From JAWKIW01 sp046331175 (lineage in GTDB: Bacteria; Actinomycetota; Acidimicrobiia; Acidimicrobiales; Acidimicrobilacustridaceae), in contig JAXLRI010000003.1 of assembly GCA_046331175.1 (NCBI GenBank), positions 620,001-684,000 of the forward strand: a stretch of 64,000 nt of DNA, in the 5' to 3' direction. The notes beneath the pieces were generated by a model. It was not told the origin of the DNA. It worked only from the letters and a program-made list of their open reading frames with translations, and made no database searches. The translations under genes and the position numbers were made by a program. The number at the start of each line of letters is the position of its first letter. Within the stretch, counting starts at the first letter, position 1. Of this stretch, positions 17,201-25,506 are shown one piece after another.

Positions 17201-18163
17201 GAAGTAGACGCCGCCCTGGGGCTTGAGGAGCTCGCCGCCGTCCCGGAAGTAGGACAGCCAGTTGCCGAGGCCCCGCAGCGACTCGCTCCACGAGGACGCC
17301 CGGAACGAGACCTCGACGGCCTCGGTGTCGTTCAGCCGCTGACCGAAGATGCCCGAGGCCAGGTACACCTTGGCCAGCACGGCTGCGCTCACGAGCAGCG
17401 ACAGCGCCCCGGCGCGGGCGACGAAGCCGATGGCGTGGGCGAGCCGGACCCGGCGCTCGACGAACACCAGGTACACGAGCAGTGGCAGCAGCGGCAGGGC
17501 GGCGAACACCAACCCGGGGAGGTCGACGTTGCCCGGGATGGCGATCAGCAGGGCGAAGGCTGCGGCCCACCGCCACGGTCGGCGGTCGACCACGCCGCGG
17601 GCGACGACCACGATCAGCCAGGGAGCCAGCGCGAACTGGAGGTAGATGTCGGAGAACGGGGTGAGGAAGGACAGCGAGTAGGTGCCGAAGGCCGCGGCGA
17701 AGCCGGCGACGAGGTGCTCGGGGCCGAGCCGGGGTCGGAACAGCCGCAGCACGGCGACCACGCCGCACGCCACGGCGGCGAGGAGCCCGGCGTGCCAGAC
17801 CCGCTCGGCGAGGGCGAGGTCGAGCCCGACGAAGCGCAGCAGGGCGAGCGGAGCGTTGATGCCCATCCAGAGGTCTTCGCGCACCCGGCCGAGCCCGCGC
17901 GAGCCGTCCCAGATGGTGAGGCCCTTGGCCAGCCGTCGGGCCGGGCTGGCGTACATCTCGAAGCGGCTGTCGCCGATGTAGGAGCCGGGCAGCGACGTGG
18001 TGGTCGCCGCCAGCGCCAGGACGAAGAACGTGACGACGGTCGGCCACCGCCGAGCGGCGTACCACGCCCAGGCCCGGCCCGCCGCGGCCGAGGTGCGCGG
18101 TGCCGGTGGGGGCGGCGGCTCGTCGAACAGGACGGGAGGCGGCGGCGTGTCGACGGCGGTCAC
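14270..18163 (-). CDS. AftD-like alpha-arabinofuranosyltransferase (DUF3367), 1297 residues
   Basis: A giant GT-C protein. About twelve helices fill residues 40-470, with the first outer loop GDSRFEMYASPARRL...IWD matching the start of AftD/DUF3367 proteins. A long extracytoplasmic region follows with two discoidin (F5/8 type C)-like segments, one near residue 755 (NAFDRDPATEWSAG) and one near 985 (ALVDGDPATTTVV), as in the carbohydrate-binding modules of AftD. A last helix near 1270 ends in Arg/Pro-rich residues. Mycobacterial AftD, about 1400 residues, adds arabinofuranose branches to arabinogalactan. Here the linkage and acceptor are unproven. The GTG overlaps the upstream stop as GTGA, and the next gene starts in an ATGA overlap, so the block is an operon. 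Confidence 0.85.
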   Translation of the reverse strand: MTAVDTPPPPVLFDEPPPPPAPRTSAAAGRAWAWYAARRWPTVVTFFVLALAATTTSLPGSYIGDSRFEMYASPARRLAKGLTIWDGSRGLGRVREDLWMGINAPLALLRFVGLDLALAERVWHAGLLAAVACGVVAVLRLFRPRLGPEHLVAGFAAAFGTYSLSFLTPFSDIYLQFALAPWLIVVVARGVVDRRPWRWAAAFALLIAIPGNVDLPGLVFAALPLLPLLVYLVFVERRVRLAHAIGFVARAGALSLLVSAAVLAKVYLASGIFGQRLNDTEAVEVSFRASSWSESLRGLGNWLSYFRDGGELLKPQGGVYFSTTFVVLCTFVPALVAVAYVWLSRWRPRLLFALMALTSLVVLVGAYPLTDPAPSGDAILKAFRSVALLGAFRNVYKAGPGLVIGVSILFGCGAVAGLRWLWRRSVAVGGLGIAAVAVVLAVNAIPFWTGGVYNGGQRLDGIPAYWDQAVRWLDDQPGDDRVLLAPMTSRTRYRWGWTGDDIFDALLARPHAVATGVPLSAPQSANLLEAVSAGLADPAYTPGTLAPVLRRMGIRYVLLRNDLDWQTMGRPRPASYAGLRNDPDLALVATFGEPGTNTTAAGDGSAVAQGERALPPVEIYALRDPGPAGGVRLADGRPPRVVAGDGAAWTELAEVGQLDGSTPVQYSGTLDPSELQSLLQQGAPLSITDTNRRRLRVLLGYEPDYSHTLAENQDIDNRLTQSLFSRPSTQSVAWYPDAATIAVSGATRGATGSTPWFRPANAFDRDPATEWSAGRTDALARTFLVQLRPHAVEQGGVTSQELPELRGVTADVKNVTSMQLRFSDGSTVQVGEPKDRLGDAPAPGVTRFVAGFEPRRSGFVEVRITGVDPNAATAGIVDLAVTGADLTEYVQVPDDPFVAALGRPDLAAALQRAPISYLFTRSGVTSPGGVLEEPSLRRRFRVAGERPYEVRGTLQASSAASDVALAALIDHPVLSSGPGHADTALVDGDPATTTVVRADEPVRLALPRQEVQRVGVVTQAGEGAAAASQIAVTAYAPSGAVQATSKTVTPCPGSTDARCRLLVADFAKPVSTDTIEVTASTDEQRARIRLGEVVVNNRAAPIAADAPLSGCRDIGLRIGEAAEALRPLPVQVDGTAGQLLRGERVPVRGCEVQRLGNGWHLVDGGSAGLVDSLSLATADVSQPSTASLEPPLASVDSPAPSSATVRYTADGPTTLVYQQSWAPGWEATVDGRPLGPPEPYDTFAGWRIDQTGPVEVQIRYRGQRIFDIGLLLTTIGVGTCLWLVLRRPRPPVDEARG

Positions 18164-19482
18164 GGCGCGCCCTCACCAGCGGGGCGCCGGGGGTCCTTGA
18201 AGCGCATGATCGGCCGCTCGACGCCGACGTAGCTGGCCGTCGCCGAGGCCACCGCCAGCACGAACACGAGCACGAGCAGCACGAGGAAGCCGTTGGCCGC
18301 CACCGACTGCATGGCGTCGCGGATCCCGGCCGTCGCGCTGCGCACCGCCTGCCCGACGGCGCCGAACCCCTCGAGGGTCGCGCCCTTGTCGGCCTTGTCG
18401 GGCTTGAGCCAGTCGAGCCACAGCTTGTGCCACAGGTAGATGCCGTAGGAGACGGTGCCGAGGAACAGCGGCACGCGGGTGGCCAGCGCCCGCTGCAGCG
18501 ACCCCCGGTGCTCGGCGAGCACCGCCGGCAGCAGGAAGAAGAAGGCGGAGGCGCCGTTGAGCGCGAACCGCAGCGACATCTGCGCCACGGTCTCCTTGCC
18601 CGTGCCGGTGACGAGCTGGGGTTCGGTGCTGCGGGTGAGGGCGAGGGCGAGGTAGCAGGCGGCCGCGATCAGGGTGCACAGCCAGCCCGTGTCGGCCAGC
18701 GACGACAGCCAGCGCGGCAGCCGCCCTCCGGCGTCGGTCCAGGCGACGGCCACGGCCAGCACCATCCCGAGGACGAACCAGTCGAGGAAGTTCGGCAGCC
18801 ACAGGTGCTGGTTGTCGGCCGGCCCGGCGTCGGCGCCGACGGCCTGGGCGGCGATGGTGACCCGGTAGATCCACCCCACGACCCAGAGCACGCCCAGCCC
18901 GAGGAGCTGCGCCTGCACGCGGGTGCGCAGCGATCGCGCCCCCCGGCCGAGGCCCCGGCGGATGCCGGCCGCCAGGAACGGCAGCACCACGTAGAAGCTC
19001 ACCTCGATGCACAGCGTCCAGGCCACGGTGAGCGCGGCGAACCCGAAGTACGGCCGGTAGGTCTGGGTGAGGGTGTAGAGCGTGAGGTAGGTGGACCACG
19101 ACGCGTTGCGCAGCCCGATCAGGAGGATGAACGCGGTGAGGGCCAGCCAGTACGCCGGGAAGATCCGCAGGAACCGGTGGCGCCAGAAGCGAAGCCACCG
19201 CGGGTCGGGTCCGTCGGACAGGTGGGCGTTGACGAACGGTCGGTACAGCAGGAAGCCCGACAGCAGGAAGAACACCGCCACACCGAAGTTGCCGAGGTTG
19301 CCGACGATCCCGGCCAGCGGCGAGCCGTCGCTCGTCACCTTGGCGGTCCCGGCGACGTGGTACACGAGCACCCCGATCGCGGCGACGGCCCGGTAGCCGT
19401 CGAGGGCGGCGAAGCGCCCGTCGCGGTGCGGCTCGAAGATGGCGGCGAGCCGCCGGCCGGCGCGGGGCTCGGTCAGCGCCAC
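18160..19482 (-). CDS. Acyltransferase family 3 (OafA/YrhL-like)
   Basis: A 440-residue polytopic O-acyltransferase that acylates surface saccharides. The family signature DGYRAVAAIGVLVYH (His42), then FFLLSGFLLYRPF, RRFLRIFPAYW-like RHRFLRIFPAYWLAL, and W-T-LCIEVSFYVVLPF are present. There is no C-terminal SGNH domain, unlike the second family member at 41.9 kb. The GTG lies four bases after the stop of the LamG-like gene and the stop overlaps the AftD-like start, so it probably modifies the same glycan. Confidence 0.9.
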   Translation of the reverse strand: MALTEPRAGRRLAAIFEPHRDGRFAALDGYRAVAAIGVLVYHVAGTAKVTSDGSPLAGIVGNLGNFGVAVFFLLSGFLLYRPFVNAHLSDGPDPRWLRFWRHRFLRIFPAYWLALTAFILLIGLRNASWSTYLTLYTLTQTYRPYFGFAALTVAWTLCIEVSFYVVLPFLAAGIRRGLGRGARSLRTRVQAQLLGLGVLWVVGWIYRVTIAAQAVGADAGPADNQHLWLPNFLDWFVLGMVLAVAVAWTDAGGRLPRWLSSLADTGWLCTLIAAACYLALALTRSTEPQLVTGTGKETVAQMSLRFALNGASAFFFLLPAVLAEHRGSLQRALATRVPLFLGTVSYGIYLWHKLWLDWLKPDKADKGATLEGFGAVGQAVRSATAGIRDAMQSVAANGFLVLLVLVFVLAVASATASYVGVERPIMRFKDPRRPAGEGAP

Positions 19483-19486
19483 GTCG

Positions 19487-20506
19487 TCAGGGGGTGCTCG
19501 ACGTGGTCGTTGTGGGCTTGGCTGACCCGCCGGGGGCCTTGGGCTTGGCCGTCCCGCCCTGGCCGGCGACGGTGGTGGACGACGACTTCGGGTTGCCCTC
19601 GCCCTGGCCCGGCGTGCCCGGCTTGGGGGCAGCGGTCACGGGCGGGCCGTCCACGCCCTTCACCGCCTTGAAGTCGTTCCACCGCCCCTCGGCCACGGCG
19701 GCGCCGTCGGCGAAGAGGCCGGCCTTGGTCCCGGTGGTGGCGAAGTCGGCGTCCTCGATCGTGCGCACCGGGTTGTTGTTCAGGAACACCGTGATCGTCT
19801 TGCCGTTGAACTCGACCCGGACCGTGGTGTCGTCGGTGAGCTTGGTGAGGCCGATGTTGTCGACCTTGGTCTCCTGGCCGTCCTTGAACTTGACGATGTT
19901 GAAGGTGCCCGCCTTGGGAGCGGCCTTCAGGGCGAACCAGGCGTTCGGTCCGCGGACCCGGAAGGCGAGTCCCCAGCCGTCGACCAGCTTGGCCGCCTTG
20001 GCCTGCACGGCCCCGTCTCCCGTCCCGAGGTCGACCACCGCCATGTTGCGGGGCCCGTTCGGGTTCTTGGCGGCGACGTAGGCCGCCTTGTCCTTGACCC
20101 CCCACGTGCCGGTCACCGCCTCCCAGTCCTCACCGGTCGCCGTCTTGCCGAGCGTGGTGGCGTTGTCTGGTCGGTCGAAGTCGTCGCGGATGGTGGGCAG
20201 CTCCTGCGCGCTCGGGGTCGAGGTGCCCGTCTTGGCCCCGGTCTCGTCCTTCTTGCGCCCGCTGACCAGTGCGAAGGCGCCGACCGCCACGACGGCGAGC
20301 ACGACGACCACGGCGACCAGCAGCTTCCAGCTCAGGAACGACTCGTCGTCGTCGACGTCGAGTGGGTTGGTCGGCACGTCCTCACCGGCCCCGCCCTTGG
20401 CCGCGGTCGGCGTCGAGCCGGACGTGGCGGCGTCGGTGGTCGTGGGGGCGCCGGACGGCGGGTCGACGCTGGGCACGGCGTCGCGGGTCGGGTCGGTCTC
20501 GCTCAT
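19487..20506 (-). CDS. Single-pass membrane protein with LamG/DUF1080-like outer domain
   Basis: About 339 residues. Residues 1-60 are an acidic, Pro/Thr-rich cytoplasmic tail, 61-82 one transmembrane helix, then a beta-rich domain (DDFDRPDNATTLG...EDWEAVTGTWGV...GLAFRVRGPNAWFALKAAP) typical of concanavalin-like LamG/3-keto-disaccharide-binding folds, ending in a low-complexity Pro/Thr/Ser tail. It may bind glycan outside the membrane. ATG at 20506 is used; an in-frame GTG nine bases upstream, with GGAG four bases before it, is equally possible. It lies in the glycan operon between flippase and acyltransferase. Confidence 0.75.
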   Translation of the reverse strand: MSETDPTRDAVPSVDPPSGAPTTTDAATSGSTPTAAKGGAGEDVPTNPLDVDDDESFLSWKLLVAVVVVLAVVAVGAFALVSGRKKDETGAKTGTSTPSAQELPTIRDDFDRPDNATTLGKTATGEDWEAVTGTWGVKDKAAYVAAKNPNGPRNMAVVDLGTGDGAVQAKAAKLVDGWGLAFRVRGPNAWFALKAAPKAGTFNIVKFKDGQETKVDNIGLTKLTDDTTVRVEFNGKTITVFLNNNPVRTIEDADFATTGTKAGLFADGAAVAEGRWNDFKAVKGVDGPPVTAAPKPGTPGQGEGNPKSSSTTVAGQGGTAKPKAPGGSAKPTTTTSSTP

Positions 20507-20554
20507 GATCTCCACGTGGCTCCGGCGGTGCGCCGAGGACGGAACGGGCCTGGA

Positions 20555-22048
20555 TCAGGTGGCGGATCCGTGGGCGTCGGGCGACGCCGCCAGGCCCGAC
20601 CTCCCCGCGATCGGCTCGGGCGACGGTACTACACGGCTCCTCGGCTCCGGCTTCACCACCAGGGACACCACGACGGCGAACACGCAGGCCAGGACGTTGC
20701 CGACGAACCACGCGTCGGCGGCGCCGACGACGCCGGCCGACGAGGTCAGCACCGCCGCCGGCAGCAGCGTGAGGACCGCGAAGCCGCCCGTGATCGCGAC
20801 CGTCGCCGGCCCGTGGTGCAGCACGCGGGCCCGGGCGAGGCAGATGGCCGTGACCGCCCACGGGATGCCGGCGGCGACGAGCCGCGGGAGCAGCACCGCG
20901 GTCTCGGCGTAGCTGGCCCCGAAGAACCGCTGGGTGACGAACGTGCTGCCGAGCCAGGCGGCCAGCGAGGCGCCGACCATCAGCACCACGGCGAGGCCCA
21001 TCCCGACCTTCACCTGGTGGGCGAGGTGGTGCTCGTGGCGCGAGCTCTCGGCCAGCACGACCTGGCCGACCGTGTGCGGCACGAGGAACACCACGGTCGT
21101 GATGGTCCACGCCAGGTAGAAGGCGGCGTTCTCCTGGGCGTCGACCTGGCTGACCACGATGAGCGGGAGCACGAACTGCGGCGTCTGGGAGGCGAGCTGG
21201 CCGAGCCAGTTCACCGACGCGTACCGCAGCGCCGGTCGCGACTCGGACGGCACCGGCCACAGGCCGGCCCGGTGGTCGGCGGGCGAGGCGTAGCGCAGGG
21301 CGAGGACGCCGACGAACCCCGACAGGGCGGGCATGCCCGCCATGATCAGCAACAACCCCAGCGGGTTGGTGCGCATGGCGGGCAGGGCCAGCAGCGGCAG
21401 CCGCAGCAGGGCGACGATCACGACCCGGGTGAACACCCAGCCCCACATCCGGAGGGTGACCAGCCGGACCTCGACCAGCACCGCGAACGACTGCCCGGTC
21501 ACGAGCAGGAAGAACACGAGCAGCCCGAAGGGGACGCCCCACTGGAACAGCGAGCTGAGGGCGTCGTCGGGCATGAACAGCGGCGCCAGCGCGAAGAAGC
21601 CGAGGGTCCCGACGAGCGACGTCACGCCCGTGTAGATGAGCGCCCAGTTGAACAGGACGTTCACCGAGCGCGTGTTCGCCGGCGCGAACCGGGCGACCGC
21701 CACCGGCAGGCCCATCCCGGTCAGGTAGTTGACGAACAGCATGGCGCTGAACAGGGCGGCGGCGAGGCCCACCACCTGGGACTGGCCGTCGTTGGCCCGC
21801 GCCGCCAGCGACCAGTAGGCGAAGCCGCCGACGGCGCCGACCGCCACGGACGCGACGAACCACATGGAGCCCTTGACCACCTGGCCGCGCCCGGGAGCGG
21901 CGTCCACGAGGTCGTCGCCGCCGACGTCGAGGGCCCCCTCGATGCCGTCCTCACCGCTGATCGTGGCGCGGAGGCCGCCGTCCGCGGCGGTCGACGCTGT
22001 CTGGTCCGGGTTCCTCATCGGCGCGGCGGTGTCTCCCAATCCACCCAT
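20555..22048 (-). CDS. Polysaccharide flippase-like membrane protein (MOP/Wzx type)
   Basis: A 497-residue protein with an acidic N-terminal 60 residues followed by 12 to 14 hydrophobic helices. The opening VKGSMWFVASVAVGAVGGFAYW, the motif VNYLTGMGLPVAVARF and the internal pseudo-repeat are typical of O-antigen/polysaccharide exporters of the MOP superfamily, which flip undecaprenyl-linked oligosaccharides. The first ATG has a GGAGGGG region upstream and a TACAGT hexamer at 22088-22093; a second ATG ten codons in is possible. It heads the leftward block with the LamG-like, acyltransferase, AftD-like and GT39-like genes. Confidence 0.82.
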   Translation of the reverse strand: MGGLGDTAAPMRNPDQTASTAADGGLRATISGEDGIEGALDVGGDDLVDAAPGRGQVVKGSMWFVASVAVGAVGGFAYWSLAARANDGQSQVVGLAAALFSAMLFVNYLTGMGLPVAVARFAPANTRSVNVLFNWALIYTGVTSLVGTLGFFALAPLFMPDDALSSLFQWGVPFGLLVFFLLVTGQSFAVLVEVRLVTLRMWGWVFTRVVIVALLRLPLLALPAMRTNPLGLLLIMAGMPALSGFVGVLALRYASPADHRAGLWPVPSESRPALRYASVNWLGQLASQTPQFVLPLIVVSQVDAQENAAFYLAWTITTVVFLVPHTVGQVVLAESSRHEHHLAHQVKVGMGLAVVLMVGASLAAWLGSTFVTQRFFGASYAETAVLLPRLVAAGIPWAVTAICLARARVLHHGPATVAITGGFAVLTLLPAAVLTSSAGVVGAADAWFVGNVLACVFAVVVSLVVKPEPRSRVVPSPEPIAGRSGLAASPDAHGSAT

Positions 22049-22087
22049 CGGTGCCGCGCCCCCCTCCCCGCCACGGCGCGAGGGGCC

Positions 22088-22093
22088 ACTGTA
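22088..22093 (-). promoter_or_regulatory. -10 hexamer TACAGT of the envelope-glycan operon
   Basis: TACAGT on the minus strand lies about 40 nt before the flippase ATG, leaving room for a leader with a GGAGGGG ribosome binding site. It is the best candidate promoter for the five-gene block reading down to 12831. Confidence 0.5.
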
Positions 22094-22168
22094 GTCACCG
22101 CTCCCCCGGCGCGACGGGAACCGGGGCCGGCGTCAAGGCCGGCGTCAAGGTGGCGGCGGACGCGGGCG

Positions 22169-22957
22169 TCAGTACGGCCAGCCGCCGTCGCCGCCGAGCA
22201 GGCGGGTGAGCGGCCCCAGCTTGGCCAGGACGAGCACCTTGATGAGCAGGTTCCGGGCGAAGTAGGGCAGCTCGAGCAGCTGGCGCAGGGCGTTGGTCAG
22301 CCGATCGGCCGGGGTGAGGTCGACCCGCTCGTACTCGGCCATGGTCTGGGACCGGCCGACGTAGCGGAAGCGCCCCGACAGCAACATGGTCTGCAGCAGG
22401 CCCAGGGTCAGGCCCCAGGCCGAGAACGAGTCGTGCACCAGCATGCGACCGCCGAGGCGCACCTTCGGGCTCCACTGGACGATGTCGTCGAGGGCGGGCC
22501 GATAGCGGTGGGCACCGTCGATGTAGAGCACGTCGATCTCGCCGGGCACCTCGGCCAAGGCGTCGTGGGAGTACATCCGCAGGTGGCGGATCCGGTCGCG
22601 CACCCCGTTGCGCTCGAGGTTGGCGAGGAAGACCTGGTGGTCGGCCTCGGCCTCCTCCTCGAACCCCTCGAACTCCTGGGGCCCCCGGTCGTTGCCGCCG
22701 TGGGGGTCGATGGTGACGATCTCGACGCCGTCGGGGGCGGCGGTGGCGAGCACGATCGCCGAGCGCCCGTGGAAGCTGCCGATCTCGACGATCCGGTCGC
22801 CCACCCGCAGGTCGGCGGCCCGGTCCCACAGGCGACAGGCCTGCGCCCGGGTCATCCAGCCCTGGACGTCGGCGATGTTCCGGAAGACCTGGTCGAAGGT
22901 CTTCGCCGGCTCGCCGGTGCGGTCGGAGGTCGGGGTGGGCTGGGGGTCGGTCGGCAC
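22169..22957 (-). CDS. Class I SAM-dependent methyltransferase (Methyltransf_24-like)
   Basis: A 262-residue protein. RIVEIGSFHGRSAIVLA is the SAM-binding loop, VTIDPHGG the acidic end of strand beta-2, and IDVLYIDGAHRYRPALDDI the conserved core of the cephalosporin-hydroxylase/Methyltransf_24 group often found in glycan clusters. The GTG start has AGGA just upstream and a perfect TATACT hexamer about 65 nt before it. The C-terminal 60 residues are hydrophobic/amphipathic (LLIKVLVLAKL) and may associate with the membrane. It lies upstream of the flippase in the same direction but has a separate promoter. Confidence 0.82.
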   Translation of the reverse strand: MPTDPQPTPTSDRTGEPAKTFDQVFRNIADVQGWMTRAQACRLWDRAADLRVGDRIVEIGSFHGRSAIVLATAAPDGVEIVTIDPHGGNDRGPQEFEGFEEEAEADHQVFLANLERNGVRDRIRHLRMYSHDALAEVPGEIDVLYIDGAHRYRPALDDIVQWSPKVRLGGRMLVHDSFSAWGLTLGLLQTMLLSGRFRYVGRSQTMAEYERVDLTPADRLTNALRQLLELPYFARNLLIKVLVLAKLGPLTRLLGGDGGWPY

Positions 22958-23021
22958 GGATCCTCGCTCGGGGGTCGTCGGGCTGGTGTGGGCCCCCAAC
23001 GCGGGCCGGCCCGGCCGACGG

Positions 23022-23027
23022 AGTATA
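23022..23027 (-). promoter_or_regulatory. -10 hexamer TATACT of the methyltransferase gene
   Basis: TATACT on the minus strand is a near-ideal sigma-70 -10 element standing out in a GC-rich gap; it leaves a leader of about 57 nt before the GTG of the methyltransferase. The other side of the gap holds the divergent transglycosylase gene. Confidence 0.6.
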
Positions 23028-23143
23028 GGAGGGCCTCGAGGGGCGCCCCGGGACGGCGGTGCTGCTGCCGGCACGTCCCCCGCCATGCCCCAGCCCCGGT
23101 GGCGGCACCACCCGTGCGCCGCCACCGGCCAGACTGGTCGGCC

Positions 23144-24736
23144 GTGCCCCACCCCTGGTCGGCCGCTCGGCCCGCCCGACGTCACCGCCGCGCCGCCCTG
23201 GCGGTCGGCGTGGCCGTCGCGCTCGGTGCCGGCGGGGTGCTGCCGGCGGCAGCCCAGACCGGGCCGACGTCGTCCTCGACGACCACCACCGCCCCGCCCA
23301 CCTCCACCACCACGACCCCGCCCACCTCCACCACCGCGGCGCCCACCGCACCCCCGAGCGGCCCCACCACCGCGCCACCCCCGTCGGCTCCCCCGCTGAC
23401 GCCCGAGGACGGTCCCACGACCACCGCTCGGTCGGGGTCGGGCCGGCCGCCGCCGGCGCCCACCACGTCGCTGCCGCCGAGCGCCGCCACCACCGCGCCG
23501 GTGGTGGTCGTGGACGACCCGCGCGTCCTGCCCGAGCTGGGCGCCGTCGGCCTCGACAGCCCCGAGTACAACCTCGCCGTCGCCGGCTACCTCGACGTGC
23601 AGGCCCGCGAGCAGGAGCAGGCCGACGCCTACGACAAGGCCGTGGCGTCCCTGCGCGACCTGGTGCTCGCCGACCAGCGGCTGCGTGGCGACGTGGCGCA
23701 GGCCACCCGTCGCCAGGCCAAGGCCGCCACCCGGCTGGCCGAGCTGCGCGCCGAGCTGCGGAACCTCGCCGTCGACCAGTACGTGGCCGGTGGCATCGGC
23801 GGTCCGCCCGAGGAGTCGCTGGACCTGGCCGGCACCACCGAGCAGGGTCGGCGCCGGGTCCTCGTCGACGCCGTGCAGGGTCGGCGCCTCGACGAGCTGC
23901 GCACCACCGCCGACGCGCTGCGGATCGCCGACCAGACGCTGGCGAGCACGTCGGCCGAGCTGGCCGAGCTCGACCACCGCCGCCAGGACGACGAGCGGAC
24001 CCGCGACCGTGCGGCGGTCGAGCGCGATCGCCTCACCATCGACCTCGGCCTGCGCCGGCGGGCGGTGGCCGACACCCGCCTGCTCGCCGCCGTCGTCGGC
24101 CTCGACTTCCCGCTCGTCGTGCTCAACGCCTACGTGTCGGCGGCCAAGGTGCTCGCCGTGACCCAACCCGAGTGCGGGATCCACTGGACGGCGCTGGCCG
24201 GGATCGGCCGCACCGAGTCCCGTCACGGCACCTTCAACGACAGCCGGGTCGACGCCGACGGCCACATCAGCCCTCCCATCTACGGCATCGCCCTCGATGG
24301 GTCCGGCGGCACGGCCGCCATCGGTGACAGCGACCTGGGCCTCCTCGACGGCGATCCGAACGTCGATCGGGCGGTCGGGCCCATGCAGTTCATCCCGACC
24401 ACCTGGGTGAAGTTCGCCAAGGACGGCAACCGCGACGGCACCATCGATCCCCAGAACATCTACGACGCCGCCCTCACCGCCGGGGTCTACCTGTGCCGGC
24501 AGGGCCCCGGCCTCGACACCGACGAGGGGTTGCGCCGAGCCTTCCGCTCGTACAACAACGACGGCTCCTACGTCGAGCTCGTGCTGTCGCGAGCCCACAC
24601 CTACGACGAGTTCACCGTCCCGTCGGTACCGGGCGCCCCGCTCGTGCCGCCTCCGCTGCCCAAGCCGCCACCCGAGACCACCACCTCGTCGTCGTCGTCG
24701 ACCACGTCGACGACGGCCGGGAGCGGCGACGGCTGA
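23144..24736 (+). CDS. Secreted lytic transglycosylase (MltB/SLT_2-like) with coiled coil
   Basis: A 530-residue exported protein. Residues 14-37 form a signal peptide after RRHRR; about 38-125 is a Pro/Thr/Ser spacer; about 145-320 is a charged, heptad-rich helix pair like those of wall-hydrolase regulators; about 335-510 is the lytic transglycosylase domain. The catalytic Glu is Glu358 in GIGRTESRHGTF, followed by GPMQFIPTTWVKFAKDGNRDG and LCRQGPGL, as in MltB. It should cleave the glycan strands of peptidoglycan. The frame is open far upstream, but the secretion signal and a CAGACT hexamer ending eight bases before GTG at 23144 set the start. Confidence 0.88.
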   Translation: MPHPWSAARPARRHRRAALAVGVAVALGAGGVLPAAAQTGPTSSSTTTTAPPTSTTTTPPTSTTAAPTAPPSGPTTAPPPSAPPLTPEDGPTTTARSGSGRPPPAPTTSLPPSAATTAPVVVVDDPRVLPELGAVGLDSPEYNLAVAGYLDVQAREQEQADAYDKAVASLRDLVLADQRLRGDVAQATRRQAKAATRLAELRAELRNLAVDQYVAGGIGGPPEESLDLAGTTEQGRRRVLVDAVQGRRLDELRTTADALRIADQTLASTSAELAELDHRRQDDERTRDRAAVERDRLTIDLGLRRRAVADTRLLAAVVGLDFPLVVLNAYVSAAKVLAVTQPECGIHWTALAGIGRTESRHGTFNDSRVDADGHISPPIYGIALDGSGGTAAIGDSDLGLLDGDPNVDRAVGPMQFIPTTWVKFAKDGNRDGTIDPQNIYDAALTAGVYLCRQGPGLDTDEGLRRAFRSYNNDGSYVELVLSRAHTYDEFTVPSVPGAPLVPPPLPKPPPETTTSSSSSTTSTTAGSGDG

Positions 24737-25506
24737 GCCCCTCCGCACCGTCGGCCTGTGGACCGACCTGTGGGTGGGCCGGGTGGACCTGGGGACGACC
24801 GGGGACGTGCTGGGGACGGCACGAGGAAACCTGGGGACGACCGCGGTTCTGCCTTGACCCCTGCCCGCGGCGGCGCGCATGTGGCAGACGTGCCGGGTGG
24901 ACGACCGCCTGGCACCTCGGGGGCGAGACCGGGCACCCGTCCGATCGAGCCCCCCGGGGCGGTCCCGGCTGCGGCTGGGCCGGTCCGGCGTTCCGGTGCG
25001 CGCGGGTCCCTGCCTGTGCCGGAGCCCGGGGTGCGAGACGGTCGGTCGACCGGCACCGGCCCGGACGCCACCTCCCCACGGGGGTGACGAGCGGTCCGGC
25101 GACCCGGCCCCGGAGGGCGCACCGGCTGCGGCCGAGCGGCTCACCGGGGCTGTGCCGCGCCCGGCGACGGGTGGCTGGTCGGACGCGCCCCCGACCGTGC
25201 CGCGCCCGGCCTCGGGCGGGCCCTTGCACGGTCCGTGCAAGAAAAAGAGGCGACGTGTGTCACCTGCCGGCCCCGCGATCTGGGAAGATGACCCCCGTTC
25301 GCCGCCGACCCGCCGGCGGGGTGCCCTGCACCCCGTGGCGCGAGGGTGGTTCGGCAGCGACGAACCGTCGGTGCGCGACGGACGCCTCGGGCCGACCGGT
25401 CCCGGCGCCCGCCGCGCGGAGCACCGCACGGGACCGGGGGGTCAGCTCGTCGCCGGAGTGCACCGGCACCGCTCCCCTGCCACCGTGCACGGGGAACGGA
25501 GATCCA
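24737..25506. other. 770-bp gap with no supported gene
   Basis: Open frames exist on both strands but encode Arg/Gly/Pro-rich strings without domain signals, as expected from GC bias. The left part holds a 15-bp direct repeat (ACCTGGGGACGACCG, near 24787 and 24829). The right part holds a 19-bp perfect palindrome and, after it, the probable promoter and a leader of about 200 nt for the transporter operon. A GAAGAT hexamer near 25280 is a candidate -10 element. I recognise no riboswitch. Confidence 0.55.
25223..25241. promoter_or_regulatory. 19-bp perfect palindrome, candidate operator
   Basis: CTTGCACGGTCCGTGCAAG is perfectly symmetric around its central base and is followed on the plus strand by five adenines. 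The A-run is on the wrong side for a terminator in either direction, so a protein-binding site upstream of the peptide-transporter operon is more likely. The palindrome with a single central base is of the size bound by LacI- or TetR-like dimers; the regulator is not in the window. Confidence 0.45.

Noticed and set aside
20516..23143. Rightward open frame of over 2.6 kb before the transglycosylase
   Set aside because: It lies opposite clear flippase and methyltransferase genes and encodes His/Gly/Arg-rich strings; the signal peptide places the true start at 23144.
24612..25229. Leftward open frame of about 205 codons in the gap
   Set aside because: Arg/Pro-rich composition, no ribosome binding site or -10 hexamer and no recognisable domain.
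25223..25241. Intrinsic terminator
   Set aside because: The A-run follows on the plus strand; neither strand has a U-tract after the hairpin, so a terminator does not fit.
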